Notes: generated by a model not told the origin, from the sequence alone. A stretch of 64,000 nucleotides of DNA from Chitinophaga sp. (GCF_017745275.1 NZ_JAGHZS010000003.1:428693-492692); one strand, 5' to 3'. Shown: positions 1-8,907, numbered from the stretch's first letter. Made by a program: numbers and translations.

Positions 1-1
1 A

Positions 2-228
2 GTGTGGCATCAAAGAAATAATATAAGTAGTGTTGGTGCTAAGGCTGCATCAGGAACCGCATAAAATAGTCGGGCGTGCTGCAGAAGTTATTTGATGATG
101 TAAATAGCGTAATGTCTTTAGCTGATATTACCGACATGAAAGGCAGGGCAGTTGTTGTAGGGCATTTGTTAACCCTGATGAAAATAGATTATCCCTGGAA
201 TTATTGTCAGGTAAATGATCTGACATGA
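2..228 (+). other. possible coding remnants at the left window edge
   Basis: Two short open stretches lie on the plus strand. One runs in from the left edge and stops at 62-64 (about 20 codons). The other, in a different frame, is open from 70 to the TGA at 226-228 (52 codons) and contains an ATG at 112 followed by a plausible protein-like stretch (ADITDMKGRAVVVGHLLTLM). I do not recognise either. They could be the frameshifted tail of a gene that begins outside the window, or chance. No promoter or terminator is attached to them. Confidence 0.2.
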
Positions 229-589
229 TTTGATATAATACATAGCTTCGGAGGAATAAATACTCTGGCGCTTTGGTAACCCAAAAACCAATCAATTTTA
301 AATGAGCAAGTCGTTGAAAATGCAGTTAATGCGACCAAAATCAAGTTATGAAGTGGAATGTAGGCATACTGAACTACCAGTTATTAAGCATCTTTTAGTG
401 CCGGATTGAGCCTGCACAGAATAAATTAACAGGGATAGCCGAATATTTGAAAAACCGGCATTTAGCGAAGCCAGTAGGTTTGGCTGAGTGAATGCTATGT
501 ATATATTGTTATGAAAATAGTTATAAAGAAGCACGCTTTATTAATACTGTCACGGTATTTAAATTATCAAACCTAAACTATTTAGCCTC
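229..589. other. gene-free AT-rich stretch before the hairpin array
   Basis: No convincing gene, RNA or terminator was seen. The only longer open frame, on the minus strand, lacks family features and is best treated as chance. Just to the left, around 168-180, the string GTTAACCCTGATGA resembles the 5' flank of the hairpin elements that begin at 590, but no matching stem follows it, so it may be a decayed copy. Confidence 0.3.
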
Positions 590-669
590 GTTAACCCAAC
601 GATGATATGTAGCCCTGTGCTGCGTGTGATAGGATGGGTGTATAGAAGTAGCCAGGGCTGCTGTCATCA
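590..669. repeat. hairpin element copy 1
   Basis: The flank GTTAACCCAACGATGAT is intact. The inner stem AGCCCTG pairs with CAGGGCT; after one unpaired T, GCTGC pairs with GTAGC (one G-U). The stem sequence is quite unlike copies 4-9, yet the layout is the same. Confidence 0.8.
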
Positions 670-849
670 GGTTAACATTTCATAGTTGGTTACCAGATTA
701 CTTTGTATATAGACTTGTTATAGTACCTGTTGTTCAGTTGAGTAAATCATTCATGATTGTGGTAGTTTGTTCGCTGAGTAAATCAGGAACAAGGGAGTAC
801 TATATCTGTATATACCTACTACGTGTAGTCTTTATTGTTATACTCTTTC

Positions 850-926
850 GTTAGCCCGTTGGTGATATATCGCCTTACTGTGGATAGTAGATTATTGTGA
901 GGGTGCCAGTAAGGCGGTTGTCATCA
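850..926. repeat. hairpin element copy 2
   Basis: The flank is diverged (GTTAGCCCGTTGGTGAT). The inner stem CGCCTTACTG at 871-880 pairs perfectly over 10 bp with CAGTAAGGCG at 907-916. The right end is GTCATCA. Confidence 0.75.
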
Positions 927-1099
927 AACCAGGAATGACGGCATGTATGCAAATACACGTATGCAAATATTTGTCTCAGGTAATTTAGGGATAGGGAAGC
1001 TAAAAATACTCTTATAAAGATTGCTGATAAAATTATTTACTTATGATTATGATCTTATACCGCTTAGATATTCAAGTACCAGATAATCCTGTAGCTAGT

Positions 1100-1177
1100 G
1101 TTAACCCAACGATGACGTGTTACCTCTGCCGTGTACCGCATGAAGTGGACATCGGTCCGGCGAGGTGGCTGTCATCA
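1100..1177. repeat. hairpin element copy 3
   Basis: GATGAC at 1111-1116 pairs with GTCATC at 1171-1176. ACCTC pairs with GAGGT; after one unpaired T, GCCG pairs with CGGC; ACC and GGT can extend the stem toward the loop. Confidence 0.8.
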
Positions 1178-1251
1178 AATGTTTTCTTATCGGAGTGAAA
1201 TGTATTTAGTTTGTCGCGTGAGTGCACTGGGATTGTTTTTATAAAAGATTT

Positions 1252-1328
1252 GTTAACCCAACGATGACGCGTTGCCTCCGCCGTGCATTATATGGAATTG
1301 TGTCGGTGCGGCAGGGCAACAGTCATCA
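1252..1328. repeat. hairpin element copy 4
   Basis: GATGAC pairs with GTCATC, and GTTGCC at 1271-1276 pairs with GGCAAC at 1315-1320. The upper stem GCCGTGC pairs with GTGCGGC using two G-U pairs. This copy begins the ~152-bp periodic part. Confidence 0.8.
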
Positions 1329-1403
1329 CTTAATTACGTTGAAATGAGAAGTTGACGTTATTAGCATTTAGAGAATAAAGCAGCCCGTTATCATTCTCTG
1401 TTT

Positions 1404-1481
1404 GTTAACCCAACGATGATGAGTTGCCTTCGCTGTGCACTGTGTGGACATTGTGTTGGCACGGCAAGGCAATAGTCATCA
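1404..1481. repeat. hairpin element copy 5
   Basis: TTGCCTT at 1424-1430 pairs with AAGGCAA at 1466-1472. C1431 is unpaired. GCTGTGC at 1432-1438 pairs with GCACGGC at 1459-1465 with one G-U. Confidence 0.85.
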
Positions 1482-1557
1482 CTTAATTATGTTGAAATGA
1501 GAAGTTGACGTTATTAGCATTTAGAGAATAAAGCAGCCCCGTTATCATTCTCTGTTT

Positions 1558-1635
1558 GTTAACCCAACGATGATGAGTTGCCTGTGCTGTGCACTGTATG
1601 GATATTGTGTTGGCGCGGCAGGGCAATAGTCATCA
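1558..1635. repeat. hairpin element copy 6
   Basis: Same layout as copy 5. The 3' arm is GCGCGGC instead of GCACGGC, so an A-U pair becomes G-U and pairing is kept. Confidence 0.85.
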
Positions 1636-1712
1636 CTTAATTATGTTGAAATGAAAGATTAGCATTATTAGTGTTTTTAGAGAATAAAGCAGCCCGATAT
1701 CATTCTCTGTTT

Positions 1713-1790
1713 GTTAACCCAACGATGATGAGTTGCCTTCGCTGTGTACTGTATGGACATTGTGTTGGCACGGCAAGGCAATAATCATCA
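1713..1790. repeat. hairpin element copy 7
   Basis: Near-identical to copy 5. The right end reads AATCATCA instead of AGTCATCA. Confidence 0.85.
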
Positions 1791-1866
1791 CTTAACTGTG
1801 CAGAAATGATAGGTTAGCATTATTAGTGCTTTAGAAAATAAAGCAACCAGATGTCATTCTCTGTTT

Positions 1867-1944
1867 GTTAACCCAACGATGATGAGTTGTCTTCGCTGTG
1901 CACTGTATGGACATTGTGTTGGCACGGCAAGGCAATAATCATCA
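1867..1944. repeat. hairpin element copy 8
   Basis: Near-identical to copy 7. The lower stem carries TTGTC instead of TTGCC, which leaves G-U pairing with GGCAA. Confidence 0.85.
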
Positions 1945-2020
1945 CTTAACTGTGCAGAAATGATAGGTTAGCATTATTAGTGCTTTAGGAAATAAAGCAA
2001 CCTGATATTATTCTCTGTTT

Positions 2021-2098
2021 GTTAACCCAACGATGATGAGTTGCCTTCGTTGTGCACTGTATAGACATTGTGTTGGCGCGGCAAGGCAATAGTCATCA
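2021..2098. repeat. hairpin element copy 9
   Basis: Same layout as copy 5, with GTTGTGC against GCGCGGC in the upper stem. It is the last copy at 154-bp spacing. Confidence 0.85.
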
Positions 2099-2162
2099 CT
2101 TAATTATGTTGAAATGATATTAGTATTTAGGAGATAAAGTAGCCCAACATCACTCTCAATTT

Positions 2163-2239
2163 GTTAGCCCAACGATGACAAGTTGCCCTCGCCGTGTACC
2201 AGATGAAATTATATTGGTCCGGCGGGGTAACTGTCATCA
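2163..2239. repeat. hairpin element copy 10
   Basis: The flank is GTTAGCCCAACGATGAC. GTTGCCC pairs with GGGTAAC; after one unpaired T, CGCCG pairs with CGGCG; GTACC and GGTCC extend the stem. GATGAC and GTCATC close the base. It sits 142 bp after copy 9 and is as diverged as copies 1-4. Confidence 0.8.
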
Positions 2240-2312
2240 AGCCTGTGAGTTGGCTAAAACTTAGTTCCAGAAGAAAGTATTCAGCTTTAAATAACGACGA
2301 AAAAATGGGCAT

Positions 2313-2347
2313 AAAAAAAGGCTTTAAGAACCCGCGTTCCTAAAGCC
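2313..2347 (-). terminator. intrinsic terminator of the LamG/DUF1080-like gene
   Basis: GGCTTTA at 2320-2326 pairs with TAAAGCC at 2341-2347, with a further GAAC/GTTC pairing inside. On the minus strand the stem is followed by a run of seven T. It lies just past the stop of the gene at 2377. Confidence 0.8.
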
Positions 2348-2376
2348 CGACTTCTAACTGTATCAATCAACAAACT

Positions 2377-2970
2377 TTATTTAATCTTTAAATTCTTCCA
2401 GTCGCCGGAAGAGCCGTTACCTACCCAATATCCTATCATTCCGCTTTTTTGCTTACTCAATTGTGATACGGCCAGGCACATTTGTTCATTTACATACACG
2501 GATACCTCCGGATAAGATACGATAATTTTTACATGAAACCATTTATTTGGATCTACCCTGGTATCTATTTCATTTTCGTACTTGCCGGGATAATTCTGAC
2601 GCAGGAGTGACCAATCATATGCCGGTAATGAAATATATTGGACGGAATGCTTCCTCCTATTGCCTTCCGGCACCTGGAAGTTAAAAGGACGAAAGTAAAC
2701 CGCATCATAAGTAGAGTCATTTACGCCATGAAAAGCAATGCCAATAAAGCTTTGCTGTAACACATTTTTTCCTTTCGCGTCAAATTCTATAGTACCATTG
2801 TCAAATTGCTGTTGCGTGATCCAGGCTATTCCCGCGCCAGGAGCCTCATCCAGGTGTATCGTAGTAGCGTCTGCAACTATTCCGCGGTTTACAACCCGTA
2901 ATTGCTGGCCGGCCGCCGCTCCCACCAATAATAACAGGCAAACGAACATAGTTAAAATGTGGCGTAACAT
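2377..2970 (-). CDS. secreted LamG/DUF1080-like (glycoside hydrolase 16 fold) protein
   Basis: The product has about 197 residues. A signal peptide (hydrophobic core LTMFVCLLLLVGAAAG) is followed by a single domain with a beta-sandwich pattern: FDNGTIEFDAKG, SFIGIAFHG, DAVYFRPFNF, WFHVKIIVSYPEVSVYVN and a closing GYWVGNGSSGDWKNLKI. That order of strands is typical of 3-keto-disaccharide hydrolase/LamG-like proteins of Bacteroidota, which bind or cleave sugars outside the cytoplasm. I cannot identify catalytic residues, so binding is as likely as hydrolysis. The ATG at 2970 is preferred over an upstream TTG at 2991. The gene is single, with its own terminator. Confidence 0.65.
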   Translation of the reverse strand: MLRHILTMFVCLLLLVGAAAGQQLRVVNRGIVADATTIHLDEAPGAGIAWITQQQFDNGTIEFDAKGKNVLQQSFIGIAFHGVNDSTYDAVYFRPFNFQVPEGNRRKHSVQYISLPAYDWSLLRQNYPGKYENEIDTRVDPNKWFHVKIIVSYPEVSVYVNEQMCLAVSQLSKQKSGMIGYWVGNGSSGDWKNLKIK

Positions 2971-3136
2971 AGTGATAATGTTTATGAACAACGGTATTTA
3001 TAAAACCATGCCGGAGGATTTTGTACTGATAAATAACGGCTATTAAATTTTTTTATTTTATATGTGTTCGATAATAATACAAATGTTCGTCCATGGGCGT
3101 ACATAATTATAGCCGAAAGGACAAAACTGAAAAACG

Positions 3137-3215
3137 AAAAGCTATTAAAGGCGAATGACCTGGGCGGATGAGTAATTTAAAATACCGCTCAGGTCATTCG
3201 CCTTTAATAGCTTTT
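3137..3215. repeat. long intergenic inverted repeat, family A copy 1
   Basis: The arms at 3137-3167 and 3185-3215 match in 30 of 31 positions around a 17-bp loop. The left arm begins AAAAGCTATTAAAGGCGAAT and continues GACCTGGGCGG. Copies 2 (14801) and 3 (55855) share the pattern AAAAAGCnATnGAAGCGG followed by nTGACCAGAGCGG. It lies downstream of the efflux operon and may also stop transcription. Confidence 0.8.
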
Positions 3216-3247
3216 TGCTTTTGGCTATTGTCAATCAGGTAGACTAT

Positions 3248-4603
3248 TTATTTCACCAGCGCACCATTTAACCTTCCTAATTCTGTTTCCGCCAGTTTGG
3301 CATTATACCGTGCCTGTATCAGCCGGTAGAAAGAATCTTCCAGGCTTTGTTGCGCGATTTTTACTTCAAGAATAGTAGATACCCCTTGTTTAAATCGCTC
3401 TAATGCAACCATCGCATTTTCCCTTGCAAGATCATTGGTTTCTTCTTCTAATGATACCTGCTTCTTATAATATTCGTAATCTTTGAATGCATTATTGAGC
3501 GACAAATCTACCTGTGATTTTAAATTATCCAGGGTGATGTTTTGAAAGTCAAAATTTATCCGTGCATCCTGTACCTGTCTTTTTACATTGAAGCCATTAA
3601 AGATAGGAATGGACGCAGTCAAACCATAGTTAATTACACCGTTTCTGCTAAATTTCGGACTGAAGGCGTTGGAGGCAGCATTGGAGGTATTCCGGTTATA
3701 GTTGTACCCGGAATTAAAAGAGATCACCGGGAAATAATCCGCGCGGCGTTCTTTAATAGTAAGTGCAGAGATGTTTACGTTTTGTTGTTGTACTTTGATC
3801 GCTGTATTATTATTGGCAATATTTTCCTGCAAGGCTGTAAAAGAAAGACTGTTTTCCAGCGGAATAGAATCTATTACATCATAGCCGATAGCACCTGCAG
3901 GTACAGCCATCAATTGATTCAACAAGCCTTTACTTTGCTCTATCAATGTTTGCTGACGGATATACAGTGCTTTTTGCGCGTTCAGATCTACTTTGGATTG
4001 CAGCAGATCTGTTTTAGGTGCCAGGCCGGTAGTGAACTTAGCATCAGATAATTTTACCCGCTCCTCAGAAATAGACATCTGTTCTGATAAGGCCTTCAGT
4101 TGTTGTTTCTGCTGCACTACATTATAATATCCGCTGATGATGGTAGCAATGGAATTTTGTACCTGATCTTTGATGGCCAGCTCTCCGAGATTACGGATAG
4201 ATTCCAGTTTATTGCGTGTCGCAAACATTTTAAGGCCATCAAATAATGTCCAGCTAAGGTTTACACTACCATTGACATTATTCCCTTTAATACCGCTGGT
4301 ATCGCGCTTGGTGCCGTTTACAAATTCCTGTTTGGTGGCTGTATTATTCCAGGTAGTACCTGCAGTAGCATTTAGCCTTGGAATAAAAGCAAAGTTCGCA
4401 TAGGCGTAATCGTTAGCAGACAATTCTGCGGTATTCCTCGCCAAACGAATATCATAGTTATTTTTAAGCGCCACGTCTATGGCCTGTTCCAGGGTGAGTA
4501 CCTTTTGCTGCGCGTGTAATGCGCTGGTCCCGGCCAGTAACAGGGTCAATAATAAGTAACGCTTATGGATATATGTCTTCATAAAAAACTTAAACTTAAT
4601 CAT
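3248..4603 (-). CDS. TolC-family outer membrane efflux protein
   Basis: The protein has 451 residues. After a signal peptide (core YLLLTLLLAGTSALHA) come two outer-membrane-efflux repeats rich in Ala, Asn and Gln and long helices, as in TolC/OprM. It forms the outer-membrane exit duct of a tripartite pump. It is the last gene of the minus-strand operon adaptor-RND-TolC and starts 10 bp after the pump gene stops, which supports joint expression. An ATG at 4582 (starting MKTYIHKRY) gives a more usual signal peptide and may be the true start. The substrate cannot be told from the sequence. Confidence 0.9.
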   Translation of the reverse strand: MIKFKFFMKTYIHKRYLLLTLLLAGTSALHAQQKVLTLEQAIDVALKNNYDIRLARNTAELSANDYAYANFAFIPRLNATAGTTWNNTATKQEFVNGTKRDTSGIKGNNVNGSVNLSWTLFDGLKMFATRNKLESIRNLGELAIKDQVQNSIATIISGYYNVVQQKQQLKALSEQMSISEERVKLSDAKFTTGLAPKTDLLQSKVDLNAQKALYIRQQTLIEQSKGLLNQLMAVPAGAIGYDVIDSIPLENSLSFTALQENIANNNTAIKVQQQNVNISALTIKERRADYFPVISFNSGYNYNRNTSNAASNAFSPKFSRNGVINYGLTASIPIFNGFNVKRQVQDARINFDFQNITLDNLKSQVDLSLNNAFKDYEYYKKQVSLEEETNDLARENAMVALERFKQGVSTILEVKIAQQSLEDSFYRLIQARYNAKLAETELGRLNGALVK

Positions 4604-4613
4604 TCAATTCTCT

Positions 4614-7600
4614 TCATGCATGTGCAGACGTAATTTCTTTTGCAGCATCGTCTTCTGTTTCCTCGTCATCGTGAGATAAATTACCTCTGCGGGAAAGGAA
4701 GGTATACATAGCCGGAATTACGTAGAGGGTTAATACCAGGGAGAACACAATACCTCCTACAATCACAATCCCCAACGGAATACGGCTGGTAGCAGCAGCA
4801 CCGAGAGACATCGCAATTGGCAATGCACCCAATGCCATCGCCAAACTGGTCATCAGGATAGGACGAAGCCGCATAGAAGATGCGTTGATAACTGCATCTG
4901 CCTTTTGCATCCCGCTATCGCGCTGATGGTTGGCGAATTCCACGATCAGGATGCCATTTTTAGTTACCAGCCCTATCAGCATAATTACCCCAATCTGGGA
5001 GAAGATATTCCAGGTTTGATTAAATAACCAGAGTGACAGCAGCGCGCCCGCAAAGGCCAGTGGTACGGTGAGCATAATGATCAACGGATCCACCCAGCTT
5101 TCAAACTGCGCTGCGAGCACCAGGTAAATGAGTACCAGGGCCAATGCCAACGCAAACATAGTATTGGAGCCACTTTCGGCATAGTCACGTGAAGAGCCGG
5201 AGAGCGCGGTGTTAAACGAGTCGTTGAGGACTTGTTCCTTTTGTAGCTTATCATAAATCCGGTACATCTCTTTCAAACCATCACCAATGGTTTTACCCGG
5301 GGCAAGACCAGCGGAAATGGTGGCAGATTTATAACGGTTAAAGTGATAAATGATCGGCGGGCTGGTTTCTTCTTCAATGCTTACCACGTTGTCCAGTTGT
5401 ATGGCTTCGCCACGGGAGTTGCGTACATACAGGTTTTGCAGGTCCATCGGGTCATCACGATCAGCGCGGAATACCTGCCCCATTACCTGGTATTGTTTAC
5501 CATTTCTGATAAAGTAACCATAGCGCAGGTTACTTAACGCCAATTGTAATGTTTGAGAGATATCCTGTACAGATACGCCCAGTTGTGTGGCTTTATCGCG
5601 ATTAATATGTATACGCAGTTCGGGTTTATTAAATTTCAGGTCCACGTCAGTCCCCTGGAAAACTGGGCTGCTGCTCACTTCTTCCATGAACTTAGGTAAC
5701 ACAGAGGTTAAGGTATCGAAGTTAATATGTTCCAGTACAAATGATACCGGCAATCCACTACGACGCCCTACCTGGATAGTTTGTGCTTCAATGGCAAATA
5801 CTTTACCCTCGGGGAACCGGTTCATATTCCGGTTCACCATATTCACGATATCTTTCTGCGAACGTTTACGATCATGTGGTTCGGTGAGCATCACGTTGGC
5901 GAAAGCGGTGTTTACTGCACCAGAGCCACTGAATCCGGGAGAAGTAACGCTGAGTACAATCTTTTTTTCCGGTATGGAATCTACCATGAATTTGGTGAGC
6001 TTGTCTACATAGGCGTCCATGTAATCGTAGGCAGTACCTTCCGGCGTGGTGATAGACAAACGGAAAGTGCTGCGATCTTCTAGCGGCGCCAGCTCCGATT
6101 GCAATGTTTTGAAGAGGAAATAAATCAACACCAGGCATCCGGCGATGATTAATCCCGCTACCCAACGGAAACGCATAAACGCTTCCAGCGAATTTTTATA
6201 GCCATCTTCCATCCAGCGGAAGAAAGGTTCTGTTTTGGTATAGAACCAGGAGTGGGTATGTGTTTTACGACCCAGCTTCACGTTCAGTACCGGCGTTAAC
6301 GTGAGGGATACGAACGCGGAAATAATTACCGCACCGGCTACCACGATCCCGAATTCCCGGAACAGTTGTCCTACGAAACCCTGCAGGAAGATGATAGGTA
6401 AAAATACAAAGGCGAGGGTGATAGACGTCGCGATAACCGCGAAAAATATTTCTTCTGATCCTTCCCGGGCAGCCCGCATCCTGGGGATACCTGCTTCTAT
6501 CTTCTTATAAATATTTTCTGTTACCACAATACCATCATCCACTACCAGTCCTGTAGCGAGTACGATGGCCAGGAGGGTGAGGATATTAATGGTAAATCCG
6601 CAGGCATACATAATAAAGAAGGCGCCTATTAAGGATACCGGGATATCTATCAGCGGGCGCAGGGCCATCAGCCAGTCGCGGAAGAACAGGTATACAATAA
6701 TAATTACCAGTACTAATGCCACAATGAGGGTTTCTTCCACTTCATCAATAGATTGTTTGATGAACTTGGTATTATCCATGGCGATATTCACGGAGTAATC
6801 GTCCGGGATATCTTTTTTAAGCTGGTTGTATCTTTTATAGAATTCGTCGGCAATGGCCACATAGTTGGAACCGGGTTGAGGAATCAGGGCCAGTGCAATC
6901 ATGGGGCTACCGGATTCTTTGAGTACGGTTTCTTCATTTTCCGGTCCGAGTACGGCCTGGCCGATGTCGCGGATACGGATTTCGCTGCCGTTGATATTTT
7001 TGATAATGAGGTTGTTGAAATCATCTTCAGAAACGAGGCGGCCGAAGGTACGTACGGTGAAGTCCGTAGCATTACCGGCAATTTTCCCGGAGGGTAATTC
7101 CACGTTTTCCCTTGCCAGCGCGGCTTGTACGTCGCCGGGGGTAAGACTATAGGAAGATAGTTTGGCGGGATCCATCCAGATACGCATGGCATATCTTTTT
7201 TCTCCCCATATCTGGATAGCGCTGACGCCGGGAATGGTTTGCAGTTTTTCCAGGAGTACGTTGGTACCATATTCTGTTACTTCCAGCTGGTTGCGGGTAT
7301 TACTCTGAACGGTCATAGAAATGATGGCGTCTGAGTTGGCGTCCTGCTTGGAAACTACGGGTGGTGCGTCGATATCGGGTGGTAAGCTGCGCAGGGCCTG
7401 GGAAACTTTGTCGCGTACGTCGTTGGTAGCGCCTTCCAGGTCTTGCCCCAGTTCAAATTCCACGGTGATATTGCTGCTTCCCTGGCTACTGCTGGAAGAA
7501 ATATTTTTGATCCCGGCGATACCGTTGATTTGTTTTTCGAGTGGTTCGGTGATCTGTGTTTCAATGATATCGGAGTTGGCGCCGGCATAGGAGGTGCGCA

Positions 7601-7739
7601 CATTTACGATAGGCGGATCGATGGCCGGGAAATCTCTTACCCCCAGAAATGTAAAGCCCACCAGACCGAATATCACGATAATGATATTCATCACGATAGC
7701 AAATACGGGGCGTTTGAGTGATAATGAAGGTAAACTCAT
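4614..7739 (-). CDS. RND efflux pump, AcrB/HAE1-type inner membrane permease
   Basis: The protein has 1041 residues, the normal length for AcrB-like pumps. It begins MSLPSLSLKRPVFAIVMNI, the usual first transmembrane segment, and has two halves each with a large periplasmic loop. TM4 carries the proton-relay pair in GLVVDDGIVVTENIYK, and the second half ends with GLVTKNGILIVEFAN and a TM12 region. The C-terminal tail is acidic. It drives drug or solute export with protons, together with the adaptor at 7828 and the outer-membrane protein at 3248. No regulator sits next to the operon. Confidence 0.95.
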   Translation of the reverse strand: MSLPSLSLKRPVFAIVMNIIIVIFGLVGFTFLGVRDFPAIDPPIVNVRTSYAGANSDIIETQITEPLEKQINGIAGIKNISSSSSQGSSNITVEFELGQDLEGATNDVRDKVSQALRSLPPDIDAPPVVSKQDANSDAIISMTVQSNTRNQLEVTEYGTNVLLEKLQTIPGVSAIQIWGEKRYAMRIWMDPAKLSSYSLTPGDVQAALARENVELPSGKIAGNATDFTVRTFGRLVSEDDFNNLIIKNINGSEIRIRDIGQAVLGPENEETVLKESGSPMIALALIPQPGSNYVAIADEFYKRYNQLKKDIPDDYSVNIAMDNTKFIKQSIDEVEETLIVALVLVIIIVYLFFRDWLMALRPLIDIPVSLIGAFFIMYACGFTINILTLLAIVLATGLVVDDGIVVTENIYKKIEAGIPRMRAAREGSEEIFFAVIATSITLAFVFLPIIFLQGFVGQLFREFGIVVAGAVIISAFVSLTLTPVLNVKLGRKTHTHSWFYTKTEPFFRWMEDGYKNSLEAFMRFRWVAGLIIAGCLVLIYFLFKTLQSELAPLEDRSTFRLSITTPEGTAYDYMDAYVDKLTKFMVDSIPEKKIVLSVTSPGFSGSGAVNTAFANVMLTEPHDRKRSQKDIVNMVNRNMNRFPEGKVFAIEAQTIQVGRRSGLPVSFVLEHINFDTLTSVLPKFMEEVSSSPVFQGTDVDLKFNKPELRIHINRDKATQLGVSVQDISQTLQLALSNLRYGYFIRNGKQYQVMGQVFRADRDDPMDLQNLYVRNSRGEAIQLDNVVSIEEETSPPIIYHFNRYKSATISAGLAPGKTIGDGLKEMYRIYDKLQKEQVLNDSFNTALSGSSRDYAESGSNTMFALALALVLIYLVLAAQFESWVDPLIIMLTVPLAFAGALLSLWLFNQTWNIFSQIGVIMLIGLVTKNGILIVEFANHQRDSGMQKADAVINASSMRLRPILMTSLAMALGALPIAMSLGAAATSRIPLGIVIVGGIVFSLVLTLYVIPAMYTFLSRRGNLSHDDEETEDDAAKEITSAHA

Positions 7740-7827
7740 AGTAAATATTTTCTGATTTTCTCTTTTAGCGTATTGGTTTTTCCGGGAGATGGCTACCTCC
7801 GGGTTCCGTCGTTAAAGAAGAAAACTG

Positions 7828-8907
7828 TTACTGTATCTTATTATACTTGAGCGGCATGCCTTGTTTCAGCTGGAGGATACCGGTGGTAATCACGGTATCG
7901 CCGGCCTGTAATCCCGAGGTGATTTGCACGCTGCTTTCTGTACGCAGACCTGTTTCCACTACTACAAATTTTACTTTGCCGCTGTCTGCTACAATTACTT
8001 TTTTATCGCGGGTACCGGGAATCACGGCCTGAGAAGGAATCATCAGGGCGTCCGGGAGATCTTTTAAGATGATTTTCACTTTGGCAAAAGATCCGGGGAA
8101 CAGTATACCATTATTATTAGGTACAATGGCCCGGAGTTTTACGGTGCGGGTGGTGAGATCTATTTTCGGATCGATGGCATAGATGCTACCTTTATATTCC
8201 TTATTATCTCCAGACACATAAAAATTCACCTGGTCCCCGTTTTTGATGGCGTTACGGTATTTCTCAGCCACGGAGAAGTCCATTTTCAATGGATCTATTT
8301 GTTGGAGGGTGGTGATAACAGTGGCGGAAGACACAATAGCGCCTTCGCTAACGTTCCGTAAGCCGAGCTTTCCGCTAAAGGGGGCGCGAAGTTCTGTTTT
8401 TTGCAACTGGGTTTGGGTATATTCCATATCTGCGGCGTAAGCGCTTACCTGGTTGCGGGTAACATCTACGTCTTGTTGGCTGATACCATTTATTTTAAGC
8501 AGGTTTTCCTGGCGTTCCAGTGTGGTTTTGGCCAGTTGCTGTTGTAACTTAAGTTTTTGCAGTTGCGCTTTAAGGTCTTCATCATAGAGCTTTACGAGGA
8601 GGTCACCTTTTTTAACGGAAGTGCCTTCTTTAAAATAGAGGTGTATGATACGGCCATTGATTTCCGGCTTTACTTCTACTTCTTCGTTGCTTTGGAGGGT
8701 ACCGCTTGCTTCAATAGATTGGTCGAGCCGGGATGATTTTACGATCCAGGCGTCGGTAAGGAGTGCTTTGGGGCCGGCTCCTTTGGCAGCGGCTGCTGGT
8801 TCTCCGGCAGACTTGTTGCTGGTTGTCTTCTTATAAATAAGAAAGATTACAATACCGGCAGCGGCCAATAATACGATTGAGCGAACGGTCTTTTTGGTGA
8901 TGGCCAT
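7828..8907 (-). CDS. RND efflux periplasmic adaptor (membrane fusion protein)
   Basis: The protein has 359 residues. One N-terminal membrane anchor (SIVLLAAAGIVIFLIY) is followed by a short Ala/Gly-rich linker, a lipoyl/barrel-sandwich half motif (VEVKPEINGRIIHLYFKEGT and VKKGDLLVKL), a helical hairpin (about 105-165), the second lipoyl half (LRAPFSGKLGLRNVSEGA) and a beta-barrel/membrane-proximal region. It bridges the pump and the outer-membrane channel. It is the first gene of the operon, 88 bp before the pump gene. Confidence 0.92.
   Translation of the reverse strand: MAITKKTVRSIVLLAAAGIVIFLIYKKTTSNKSAGEPAAAAKGAGPKALLTDAWIVKSSRLDQSIEASGTLQSNEEVEVKPEINGRIIHLYFKEGTSVKKGDLLVKLYDEDLKAQLQKLKLQQQLAKTTLERQENLLKINGISQQDVDVTRNQVSAYAADMEYTQTQLQKTELRAPFSGKLGLRNVSEGAIVSSATVITTLQQIDPLKMDFSVAEKYRNAIKNGDQVNFYVSGDNKEYKGSIYAIDPKIDLTTRTVKLRAIVPNNNGILFPGSFAKVKIILKDLPDALMIPSQAVIPGTRDKKVIVADSGKVKFVVVETGLRTESSVQITSGLQAGDTVITTGILQLKQGMPLKYNKIQ

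Larger units (their letters stand above)
590..2239. repeat. array of ten related hairpin elements
   Basis: Ten elements of 77-80 bp start at 590, 850, 1100, 1252, 1404, 1558, 1713, 1867, 2021 and 2163. Most begin GTTAACCCAACGATGA (GTTAGCCC in two copies) and all end near TCATCA. The opening TGATGA pairs with the closing TCATCA. Inside sits a second stem that usually has about 7 bp, one unpaired pyrimidine and 4-7 more bp, closed by a loop of about 15-25 nt. Stem sequences differ between copies but remain complementary. Copies 4 to 9 are 152-155 bp apart because the ~75-bp spacer is repeated too. The direction of any transcript is unknown, and I do not recognise the family. Confidence 0.85.

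Noticed and set aside
346..534. 62-codon frame on the minus strand
   Set aside because: No promoter, no recognisable domain and a composition like chance in AT-rich DNA.
590..2239. The array as integron attC sites (GCCCAAC/ACCCAAC resembles the attC R'' box)
   Set aside because: The matching GTTRRRY box is missing at the right end of each element, there are no gene cassettes between them and no integrase in the window.
590..2239. The array as a CRISPR
   Set aside because: The repeats are too long and variable, the spacers are not unique but repeated, and there are no cas genes.
2127..2312. Reading frame of 61 codons on the minus strand
   Set aside because: It covers the last hairpin element and lacks any family features.
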